Origin: Patagioenas fasciata
Taxonomy: Eukaryota; Chordata; Aves; Columbiformes; Columbidae
Assembly (NCBI RefSeq): GCF_037038585.1
Contig: NC_092520.1
Location: 191,498,604-191,562,603 of the forward strand
DNA length: 64,000 nucleotides
Reading direction: 5' to 3'
Shown: positions 10,326 to 20,750 of the stretch, in pieces
How positions within the stretch are numbered: position 1 is the first letter of the stretch
Layout: each line of letters begins with the position of its first letter
Made by a program: the position numbers and the translations under genes
The notes under the pieces: generated by a model
What the model was told of the DNA's origin: nothing
Seen by the model: the letters and a program-made list of their open reading frames with translations, nothing else
The model's database searches: none

Positions 10326-13300
10326 TGGTCCTTAAAAATACATAATAGATGGAGCTCCTAGTCTCCCTAAACATCCATCCTCTGGAAAGTCTTCCTTAGT
10401 GCTTTGTCATCTTCTCAGGTGGAAAGTAAGCCCATTACTTTTTGTATCAACCACTCTGGACATGCAGGACCGTTCACACTGGGTACTTTTCCTTTGGCTT
10501 CTTCACAGTGATGATGTGTAGCCTCATCTGTGAGTGCCTGTATAGTGTGTTAATACTACAAAACGCTGTATCTTATTCTACCACTTAACTGAACACAGGG
10601 TGACCAGACCTGTTCAGTGCTAAGGGTACTGTGTCCTCTTATGGTCATACATTTGAAAACTAAGAGGACCCATAGCTCACTGCACATGTTATCTGTGATC
10701 CCACCAAAAGCATGCTTAATTCTGAAGCAGTCACCTATTGCCCCTGCAGTGTGTTGCTCTGCAGCTCCTCAGCTGTATTCCCACCAGAAGAGACATAGAG
10801 GTGAGTAACTGGGAATATGGGGTTGTTATCACATTTGAGGATCTGCATGACCCAATATTGCTCTCACATCACTTACTTTGCCTGTCTGTTTTCTGATGCT
10901 GTTTCATCGTGTTGACACTACTAGTGCCACATGGGAGAAAGTAGCAACGGTGTGATAGATGTAGAGGTTGTTCTTTCATCAGGGATGGGGCCAACTGATC
11001 ACTTCCAGGGTGGAATTTCTGATCAGAGTGAGAGAACCAGCCTGAGCCTCATCGTCTCAAGTTCTGCTGTTGTGGTGGGACTCACATGCCTGAGATCACT
11101 CAAAATGAAGACCTGAACTTCACTCTGTCATATTCCAATGAATGCTTAAACACCTGCTTTCCAAATCAGCCTCTTTCTGAGCTGATAAGTATTTATACCC
11201 ACCTCCAAGTGAACTGGTGGTCTCGAGAGAAATTCAGTTTGACTGTAGCTTTGTTTATAGGATATTTCCATATTTGAAATTCAAAGTTAATGCATCTCTT
11301 AGGCAGAGTGTCTCTCTCTCTCCCCCATTTTTTTTTCATTAAAAAGTCTGGAGGGTTCATTTCTTCCTGGGGCAAATGATGAAACTGTTCAGTTCTTCAA
11401 CAAGCCATGGAATGGAAAACCTCCACAGGACCATTCAGTCCTCTTGCTGGGGGTGGGAGAGTCTTTCTGCCAGCAAGAGATGCTGGCTGCTGCCCTGAGG
11501 TCATGGGAGGTCTCCAGGGGCATTGCTGACATTTGAAAGCAAGCAATGGACTTAGGTATGGCATTTCTGACACAGAATATCATACTTTAAAAGCAGCATA
11601 TCTGATTTAGTTGAAACTGGCTGGGAATGACCTGAAGGTGGATCAGGAGTTACATAATCTATTACAGTCAGCTTTTAAGTGAAATTAAGGATTTAGTCTG
11701 GAAATGCTGTTGAAGCTGTAGCTCTATTCTGATTTCCTGCCTCTTAAAACAGACATTCCATAATGCTTCAAAACGCAAACACTAAGCTGACCAGTGGCAG
11801 AACTTCCTGTACGGCCGCCTGTGAGCAGGATCCACTGCAGCGCACAGGGGAAGGCTGCATAAAGATTTATGAGGAACTAAGGATGGTATGTCCCTTTATG
11901 TGCCTTCCACCAGGTGGTGTGTGAGGGGTCACCTTGCTGTGACGTGGAGGTGGGCACCACACTGCCTGTGATCTGACTTCTCACCTGAAGGGCTTTCTCA
12001 CCAGCTTGGCCTCCACACTGCACAGCACCAAAAAAGGTTTAACTATGATCAGTTTGTTTTTCTTTTTCTTTCCATGTCTTTTCCCATTCCTCCAATTACC
12101 ACTTCCAAAATTATGGACAAAGCATGCCCCATCACTTCTGTTTTCTTCTGCTCCCCTTCATTTCAGCGTTTTGCATAGAAGAGGCTTGCTTTTCTCCATG
12201 TTTGCTTTGGGACATTTGTCTGTCTAATAACTCCCTCAGAGACATACTCAGTGTGATCCAAGTGTTATCAGCTCAGGGTGCTCTCATCAATGTCAATCCT
12301 TTCATCACATTTCTGTGCTGGGTTCTGCATTGTCATCTCAAAAGACACCTTGCAACATTTTCTTTCTCCTTTAATCATCATCTGGCATTGCTCACGTCAT
12401 GGGAGATGTAAGTACATCAGATAAGGAAAAGCCAAGACTAAAGCATGAAGACAGTATGAATCAAAGTTCCAGCAAGCTGCTTTTACCTTCCCATTGACTC
12501 TGAACAAGAACAGAGAACAAGACAGCTTTTTGTCTCACTACCAATGAAGAAAGTTCTTCCTAGCTTTTAAATCTCTGAATGTGTTCCAGGTAGAGAGTCC
12601 TGTCCTGGTGGCTGGAAGTCTGATAAACATGAATTGAGAGGTTTCTCTGGTGGATAAAGAAAGATAAAACTGAAACTTACACTATGAATCCAAATTAATG
12701 TTGTTCAGCATCAATTTTTCTAAAGAAAAAAAAAACCACAAAGCAGTCTTAATATAGATTTGCTGCTCTTCTGTGTTCTAAAAATATCTTTTACAGATTT
12801 TTATTGGAAAGCAGCTGCATAATCACCTGCATGACATATAAAGTGTATAGTTACAACTTTGAGGAGAAAATAAACTTGTTCTGGTATTAAACACTCTCTA
12901 TTGGAAGAATTTACTAAATATAATGCAGTATGCAGAGTCAGCCTGATTTTGATTTTAAAAGCCTTGTCCACTACCAGGAGGGTACGTCCTTCATGCAGCT
13001 CCGGCCTCCAGACAGCCAAACAATTACCCCTGTTACAAAGGCCAAGAATTGCCAAAACTGTAATATGAACTTGTGGATCTCTCGATATATTTTTGTACAC
13101 TCTTTCCGTGTAATGGGTCACTGCCTCAGATAGCCTAACAAATCCCATCTTGAGCCTGTAATTCCAGCCTTTGTTTCTGCCCTATGAGTTCTGCCAAACC
13201 CTCACGTGCCCCAGAGAGAAGTCTGGGGGCTTTGGCCACAAATACTGTGCAGATTGCTTCAGATGCTCCCATCTCCAGTGTAACTTTAGATTTTGTACAT

Positions 13301-14129
13301 CAGCTACATTCTTCTCTGATACAGCACACATTTAAGAGGAAGCAGCAATGCAATGCAGAGACAACCCCTCACCATGTGTCACCAGCAGGTAGCTACGGTA
13401 CAAGACAGCAACTCAATGAACACAATAAAAACTAAACCTGTAGGGACTCACTCTCTACAAACTAATATCTCTGTTCCTCAGCACACCTGTATCACAACAA
13501 GTAGACACTATTCTTTTCTGAGACAGAGACTACTGCTAGTTAAGCAGTGCTGCACCCATGCGTTTGCTGTTGCAGAGCTCCCAACCCTCCCATTTCTGTA
13601 ACATCCCAACAGCGTGACTGATTGAGTCCATACCATGACTTCAATCCAGTTTGGTAGTTCTAAATACGACTTGGTGGAAAGGTTTCATGACTGGATAAAA
13701 TAAATGTAATACTGCTAGAAATAAGGAGAAACCAGTAGAGCACGTACCTTTATCATGAACTTCTGCAAAAGCCTTTGTGCAATGAGCCTTCCCCATTTGC
13801 AACTTGAGCAGTAACATCTCATTGCCTGAACCCTTTACAGTACCTCTTACAGGCCAACCTGGTTAGTGTTCAGAAAATGCTGAGAAGTCCTGAAAAAAAC
13901 ACTGGCATACACATGGAGAGAACAACCAATATTTAAACTGAATGAAAAAACTTCGGGGTTAGTATGTCTACGAGCTGCCATTTAGCAGGACCTTCAGTAG
14001 ATGCCCTGAGCAGAAACATTTTGCTAGTTACAGTCTAGTTAGCAACGTGACAGACAAAGGTTTTGCTTCTTTTTCTCCCTTTTTTAATGCTACAAAATAG
14101 ATGCTGCTGAATTAGAATCCAACTGTACT
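10326..14129. other. Intergenic, no gene recognised
   Basis: No coding exon is supported. The longest frame is 12801-13148 on the minus strand (115 codons, ending just before AATAAA on that strand). I do not recognise it. Confidence 0.45.
12801..13148 (-). other. Unrecognised 115-codon ORF followed by AATAAA
   Basis: An open frame from ATG to stop on the minus strand, with an AATAAA hexamer (TTTATT at about 12799-12804 on the plus strand) overlapping the stop region. No domain is recognised. The plus strand is also partly open here (12930-13133), which argues for chance. It could be the last exon of a noncoding transcript. A function cannot be proposed. Confidence 0.15.
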
Positions 14130-14233
14130 CATAGTAACAAAGCAGGAGGTCAGATTTAAAAAGCTACATTTGCACATGTTTCTTGGACGACCTCTCTAAG
14201 TTGACAGTGCAGCTGTTCACTGAAAATTATGCA
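14130..14233 (+). repeat. Diverged 100-bp dispersed duplicate, copy A
   Basis: Shares AAGCTACATTTGCA, TGTTTCTTGG, GACCT-TCTCT, TGTTCACTGA and AATTATGCA in the same order with 15924-16020. Identity judged by eye is about 75-80% with a few small gaps. The family is not recognised. Confidence 0.75.
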
Positions 14234-15714
14234 GAAAAATTAATAAAATCTTAGTTGGGATCTTAAATTATATGGCAAGTCCAACAGTTTTAAGTAAGCA
14301 TGGATCACATTGTTCAGCTGAAATAGGTGACACATTTTAATCCTGTGGCTGCAGTATTTATCAAGTGCAAATAGTAAAAAAGAAATTTAATAGAGGAAAA
14401 TAAATCAATCTGACTTCATCTGTGTCCAGTCGCCATTCCTCCCCATGTCCCACGATGATCCAAGAGGCTGGGGGTTACAGAGCGTGACTGTCATCCCGCA
14501 GCAAAAATATTATCACACACTTCAAAGCTATTGGCTGCCTTTCCTCAGATAAAGTCAGAGCTTTAATGTGCACCCTGATGGACACAGGATGGCCCCTTTC
14601 AAACTGAGATGACAGACACAGATGAGGCAGTAAGATGAAACCAGCAGCAGCCAGCCCTGACAGAACAGCAGTAAATCCAAGCCATAAACAGAATGCCTCC
14701 TCTATGTACAATCTTCCAAGGCTCCTGAGCTTTCTGACAGTGTGGCAGCTGCACTGCTGTACCCCTTGGGCTTGCACACTTGCAGGGATTCAGAAGAGGC
14801 AACAATTCCTGTGATTTTGTAATGATTTACACCCCTGAAATGCATGTTCTTCACATCTTTAGGGAGAAATGTGTGACTGTTCATGGTCAATCAGCAGGGA
14901 AGTCTGGTGCGTTAAGCAGGTGGAGTGGCCATACGATAGGGCCGTATGTTGCTGCTGCTGCTCGTACGAGCGCTGCCCGCAGGAATCCCGCACTTGGCTC
15001 GGGCTCGGGTGACTGCCCTGGCCAGGACTCCCTGTTCAGGATCAGTTAAGCTGCTGACACTGTCAGTCACAGTGAAGAGCTCCTGATGGGTGAGAGGGTG
15101 TGCTGCAAACCTGGCTTGTGAACCACGAGATTAGCAACAGCTCTGTAAGTCACAAAACTCATGTCTTTCAGATAGTTTATTAAAACTTTTTTCAGTTTAT
15201 TAAAACTAAATCCACAAGGAACTGCATGATGCAGCTGGGTTTCCAGTGTTCTGGTCACACAGGAGACATTAAATTCAAAAGCACAATTTAAGGTAATGCT
15301 AGAGTATGACCCAATATTTGCACACACAGATAACTGAACTGCTCAGATTAACTGTGGTTTACAGATACGATTCAGGTGGGTTTTGTTTTTCTTTCTGAGA
15401 GCTTAAAAATGGCCGCTGGTTCTGAAAACCAGGCCTAGTAGAAATAAAGAAGTCTTAATATTTTTGTTCTGAGAACTGAGATAACGAAATTTTAACAAGT
15501 AAAATGCATGTAAGAGTATTTTAAGTATCACATGTCTGTGATGCAGTGTCATGGTCTGTATGTATTTATGTGCACTATTTTTGATACACTGTTACCGCCA
15601 TTACCGGATGGACAACCGAGGCACAAGGCAAGCTGGGATGAGATGTGGTTTCAGATAAGACACCTACATCTAAGTGTTTGAAGTATGGATGCATACCTGC
15701 CCAGTGGACGTCTA
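14234..15714. other. Intergenic, small CpG-richer patch
   Basis: No gene is recognised. Around 14930-15050 the sequence is locally GC-rich with several CpGs (GCCGTATG, CTCGTACGAGCGCTGCCCGC), unlike its AT-rich surroundings. It is too short and isolated to call a CpG island or promoter. Confidence 0.4.
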
Positions 15715-15900
15715 TGCTCTTGTGGTTTAACCCCAGCCTGCAACTAGGATCATGGTATCCACTCACCCTCTCCGCATGGGATGGGGGAGAGAATTGGAAA
15801 AGAAGGGAGAAACTCATGGGTTAAGAACAGTTTAACAAGTCATAGTAATTGTAATCGTAAACAATCACTACTAACAGTTTTACAATTGCTCATGAACTCC
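15715..15900 (-). mobile_element. LTR fragment of an avian endogenous retrovirus (solo)
   Basis: TGTGGTTTAACCCCAGCCTG, ATGGGATGGGGGAGAGAATT, AACTCATGGGTTAAGAACAG and TTTAACAAG match, by memory, a long terminal repeat common in bird genomes, in which a GGTTAAACCAC end and a TTAAACTGTTCTTAACCCAT segment occur. By that reading the LTR sense is the minus strand, with its 3' end near 15728. No internal retroviral coding sequence is seen nearby. The outer limits are approximate. Confidence 0.6.
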
Positions 15901-15923
15901 ACTTGGGCCAAGCAGCCAGTCTT

Positions 15924-16020
15924 CACAGTAATAAAACAGGTCAGATGTGACAAGCTACATTTGCATGTGTTTCTTGGGGACCTGTCTCTGACAGTTCAAT
16001 TGTTCACTGACAATTATGCA
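15924..16020 (+). repeat. Diverged 100-bp dispersed duplicate, copy B
   Basis: Partner of 14130-14233, in direct orientation 1.8 kb away. It sits between the LTR fragment and the CR1 cluster. Shared blocks include CAAGCTACATTTGCATG, TGTTTCTTGG, TGTTCACTGA and AATTATGCA. Confidence 0.75.
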
Positions 16021-16031
16021 TGGAGGGTGTT

Positions 16032-16138
16032 ATAGAATCATTTAGGTTGGAAAAGACCTTTAAGATCATCAAGTCCAACTGTTACCCAGTACTGCCAAGT
16101 CCACCGCCAAACCATGTCTCTAAGCACCACATCTATAC
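16032..16138 (-). mobile_element. CR1 LINE 3' end (minus), first half, split by insertion
   Basis: TAGAATCATTTAGGTTGGAA, AAGACCTTTAAGATCATCAA and GTCCAACTGT are the reverse complement of a CR1 3' end. They continue through ACCATGTCTCTAAGCACCAC to ATCTATAC, where the element breaks off. Its expected continuation (AAATACCT..GGGATGGTGA) is found at about 17305-17345, beyond the plus-strand CR1. Confidence 0.85.
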
Positions 16139-17297
16139 CTTCTACGACAAGGTGACCCAAACTAGTAGATGAGGGAAAGGCTGTGGATGTTGTGTGCTTA
16201 GACTTCAGTAAAGCCTTTGACATCATATCCCACAGCATTCTCCTGGAGAAGCCAGCAGCTCATGGCCTGGATGGGTGTACTCTGCTGGATGGCTGGGCCC
16301 AAAGAGTCGTGGTGAACAGAGCCAAATCCAGTTGGCAGCCAGTCATGAGTGGTGTTCCCCAGGGCTCAGTACTGGGGCCAGTTCTGTTTAATCTCTTTAT
16401 CAATGATCTGGATGAGGGGATTGAGTGCACCCTTAGCAAGTTTGCAGATGACCCTAAATTGTGTGGGAGTGTTGATCTGCTGGAGGGTAGGAAGGCCATA
16501 CAGGGGGATCTGGACCGGCTGGATCACTGGGCTGAGGCCCACTGTATGAGGTTCAACAAGACCAAGTGCCGGGTCCTGCACTTGGGTCTAAACAACCCCA
16601 TGCAATGCTACTGGCTCAGGGAAGAGTGGCTGGAAAGCTGCTTGATGGAAAAGGATCTGGGCCTGTTGATTGACAGCAGCTGAACATGAGCCAGTAGTGT
16701 GCCCAGGTGGCCAAAAAGGCCAACAGCATCCTGGCTGGTATCAGGAACAGTGTGGCCAGCAGGACTAGGGCAGCGATCGTCCCTGGTGAGGCCCCACCTT
16801 GAATATTGTGTTCAGTGTTGGGCCTCTCATCTTAAGGACATTGAGGTACTAGAGAGAGCGCAGAGAAGGGCGAGGGGTTGGTGAGGGGTCTAGAGCACAA
16901 GCCTTATGAGGAGCGTTTGAGAGATCTGTTTAGAAAGAGAAGTGGAGGCTGAGGGGAGAACTTACCAGTCTCTACAACTACCTGAAAGGAGGTTGTAGCG
17001 AGGTGGGCGTTGACCTCTTCTCCCAAGTAGCAAGTGATAGGACAAGAGGAAATGGCCTCAAGTTGTGCCAGGGGAGGTTTAGACTGCATATTAGGAAAAA
17101 ATTCTTCACAGAAAGGGTTGTGATAAAGTGGAACAGGCTGCCTGGGGAAGTGGTGGAGTCACCATCCCTGGAAGTGTTTAAAAGGCATTTAGATGAAGTT
17201 CTCAGGGATGTCGTTTAGTGCTAGAGTTAGGTTAGGTTATGGTTGGACTCTATTCTGAGGGTCTCTTACAACAAAAATGTTTTTATGATTCTACACA
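16139..17297 (+). mobile_element. 5'-truncated CR1 LINE with reverse-transcriptase remnant
   Basis: CR1 is a non-LTR retrotransposon that copies itself by target-primed reverse transcription, usually leaving 5'-truncated copies. This copy starts within the ORF2 reverse transcriptase (TTCTACGACAAGGTGAC). The longest open part, 16183-16683, shows [35 protein letters not shown] and the FADD form of the catalytic box ([14 protein letters not shown]). Downstream the frame is broken by stops and shifts (a stop at 16681-16683, then RT C-terminal pieces at 16699-16884 and 17003-17218), so it is dead. The C-terminal signature W(N)[18 protein letters not shown] is visible. It ends at GGTCTCTTACAAC...ATGATTCTACAC. 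Confidence 0.93.
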
Positions 17298-17345
17298 TAT
17301 TATAAATACCTATAGGGATGGTGAGTCAACCACTTCCCTAAAAAG
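17298..17345 (-). mobile_element. CR1 LINE (minus), second half after the nested insertion
   Basis: TATAAATACCTATAGGGATG followed by GTGAGTCAACCACTTCCCTA is the antisense CR1 segment that normally follows the point where 16032-16138 breaks off. The two halves therefore belong to one older CR1 interrupted by the plus-strand copy. The end near 17345 is approximate. Confidence 0.7.
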
Positions 17346-20300
17346 GACCCTTTAAACATTACAGAATGTTTTTCACACAGTTATTCTTTGTTTCATCTTG
17401 CTTTACTACATTCTTTCGGCCCTCCTGCAGACTTATAATCAGGGTTTTTTTTTAAGGTCTCTGAACACTCTTGGTACATATTTGTTTCAATTTTGGCCCC
17501 TAAAAAACCCTATTTAGGCTGTGCCTTCTTACCAGGCAACTTGCTGGCCAAGGTCTTCAATTTTGTTGGTAACTTTCCTTTTTCCTGGTCTGATAAGAAT
17601 TCTGCTTTATCTGATAGCTTGCGTTAGAATCAGAGTAATTCATAAGGAACATGCAGTAGGTTTTTAATAACTACTTTCTCCATATGAGTAATGCACGTGA
17701 CAGGTTGCCCGGCTGAGGAGCACATTAGCAATGTAATGTGCCATATTCAAATGCTTTTCTAAGAACAGGGTCTGCGGGGAGACCTCCTGCCAAGAAAATC
17801 AGTATTTCCCTCTCCAAACCACAGTATACCATTCAGACAGCAGTTTTGGAAAAGTCATCTAGAAATACTTCTAAAGAAGTATTATTTCTGCTTGGCAAAT
17901 TGTAGACATGGTAAATAAACTAAAAGGTCCAGGTACCATCCCGCTATGCTTTTCATCCAGAATTATATTGACTCACAAATGAAAAGGGCAGCACAGAACC
18001 CAGACAGGAGGCAGGCGGGATGCTGAGAACTCAGCAGCAGCATCCCCACTTCAAAAACAAACCCCCCAGTATCACGGTCTGCACCTTCCCTGTCGTGCTC
18101 TTGGCACCAACTTTGATACAAAATGAGTTTTCTATTTGTTTTTGTTCCAGATAACCCACTATTAACATGGTCTAAAACATAAACCACAGGCCTGAGCACT
18201 TTTTAACACAACTGACAGCAGCAAGGCTCACCTGTTCTCCAGAGCTCATCCTCCTCTTACCTGTCTTGGGGACAGTAGGTAAGTTGCAGTAATATATCCT
18301 CTAAGGATTAGGCACTAAAGCTATTACTGGTGAAAACTTTTAATTCTTGATGTAGGACCTGAAAGAAAATGCTAATACTACCTAGCAGATTTCTGCATTG
18401 CTCTTCACGCTTACACACATTACCCTCAGGAGGCTAACCACAGAAACCGTGTTTTAAGTTAACTGGGTCTAAACTGTTCTTTCCATTTCATTTTGAATTT
18501 AAATATAAGGACATGTTCTCTGCTAACAGTTGAACAGTCATAACCCTGAGAAAGGACTATATGCTGAGGATCATTTCTTCCCTTGGTCCAAAAGACTATT
18601 TTAACCAGAAAAATTCCATAGAAGCATCTACAAAAAAACCAAACCAAACCAAAAACAACAAACCAACAAAAACAAACAAACCAACCCCCAACTAAACAAA
18701 CCAACAGATGCAGATTTCTCAGCAGCTTGTCAGTCTGTGCACTTTGTATCCTGGGCATCAGGGAAAGCCCCATCTACTGACAAAGGGCTCCCAAATTCAG
18801 CTCAGCTGCTCCGGCCGTTGCCTGTTTTTTGGTATCAACATCCAGAAGAGCTGATTGTTGATTCTGCATGCCTGCCAACGTCATTTAAGCAAATACTTTG
18901 TGTCTGATATATGAGACAAGCATTATCATATTTCTAAAGCTTTAAACTCTGGGTTGTATTGTGTCCCCTGGCTGGCACATACAAAAATATAATGCCATTG
19001 ATGGCTGTTTCCAAACTTGTTCTGTATTTTAAAGATTATCTGAAAATTTTTTCCCTCAGAAAACCCTGCACCCCTAATCTGATCCTGAAGTAACAAGTTT
19101 AAATTTCACACTGTTCGAGTAACAAAACTCAGAAAAGATGATTAAGCTTCAGGGAGGGAAAAAACCACACATGAAGTAATGGCTCAAGAATTTAACTCCA
19201 AAGAGACTCCAAGAACACTTTAGAGAACTAGCAAAAAGGCCTTTGAGTATGATTGCCAGTACTAAGAACCACAATAAATGTAAAATATCAAGCTTCAGAA
19301 TTTCAAGTGAGTATTAAGCTGTTTCCAGATGGGTAACTCCTGGAGTTGTTACACAAAACTATGCTAGAGAAAAACTTGAATAGCCGATGAATTGCTACTC
19401 TAGTTCATTTTAGCAGGTTCCCCCACAAATACTGTGAAATTCAGCAAGAAATAAAATCTGTCAGAAAACAATTTAATATTTTGACATTGATGCAATGCTT
19501 CTACTTCTCAAAATGTACCTGCATGAATTTCCAATCTGTGATTTCAAACAACCAATGGTTTATTTCTTCAAGCAGAAAATAGCAGACATGCCATAGCAGT
19601 TCAGTGATTAGAAAGAAAAAGTCTCTTCCACAACTGTATAAACATCCTCAAACTTTCGAATGCTACCTTAGAGAGGAGTGTCAGGCTTAAACAAGGGCAT
19701 TAAACCTCCACAGCTCACATTCTAGTTCATAACTACTCTGCCCTTTCCTTCTCCTGGCCCACAAGAAGACTCCAGGCAGTAAACAATTTCATAGCAATAG
19801 GAGCCCTCACAGCAGTGCCAGAGGATAACACTGGTCCTTTGAGAGACAGAGCTTTAGTATCTTCTAAGCTTCCCTAAACCGTTTTCACTTTTCTATAAAT
19901 AAAGCTGCTTATCACTGTACTTAAGCTTCAGGAACTTTAATTAGACCAGGAATTCCTCTAGTGATTAGATAAAGGCTGTTGCAATGGATTGGTAACAGCC
20001 TTAAACAAAAACAAGAGGATCTCTCCTGCTTTTTCCATTTTACATGCATCTTACTTGAGAAAGTAATCATTGTCAAATAAAGACAGACAAGCCCACTTTC
20101 AAAAGCATGGGTCAGGCTTCTGCTCACTAAGTGGAGAGGAAATAATTACACACCTCAGCACACCCTGCAAGTTAACAATTGCAACTTCGCCTTGTACTTG
20201 AGGCCTAAATAATCACAGAAGCACTAAACTCCAAAAGAAAATGTACACCAGATAAAAATTTGAAATGCTGGACTCTTCAGCTGCTTTAGAGGAGGAAAGC

Positions 20301-20750
20301 GGACGTCTGAAGTGTCCTGAGCTCAAACATTACAACATGCAAGACAAAGATTTACATCTATAAAAACTTCCTAGGTTACAGCCTTCATCAACAAGAGTTA
20401 ACTATTTAATACTCCTCCTGCAGGAGCGTTGAAGAGCAAAGCCGTGTTTGTCTGACCTTGAACTGTTTGAATCATCGCGCTGCCTGCAGCAGTAGCTGTT
20501 TCCAGAGGAGCCGCTGAGCAGCTGTGACATCTGCCAGAGGGATGGGGTGTCACATTCTTACTCATTGTGTTTGTTCACCAGCACAATCCAACCTTCCAGA
20601 GTCAAGAAAACTACTGCGATTTGACAGCAGCTATTTACCGCTTTGTGAACTTGGCTACGCGACCAATGTTACTTTTAAAGTGTGCAATCAATATACAGAT
20701 CTATTTTAAAAGCTGTGCCACAATTAGCACTTAAAAACCACACAGTTTTA
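17346..20750. other. Intergenic, no gene recognised
   Basis: AT-rich sequence with no coding exon or identifiable transposon. It contains an A/C-rich low-complexity tract at 18631-18704. It separates the CR1 cluster from the probable WASL 3' end. Confidence 0.5.
18631..18704 (+). repeat. A/C-rich low-complexity tract (AAACC)n-like
   Basis: Irregular runs of AAACC, AAAAC and AACC without G or T over most of about 70 bases. Confidence 0.85.

Noticed and set aside
14930-15050. CpG-richer patch as a promoter
   Set aside because: Too short, isolated, and no gene start next to it.
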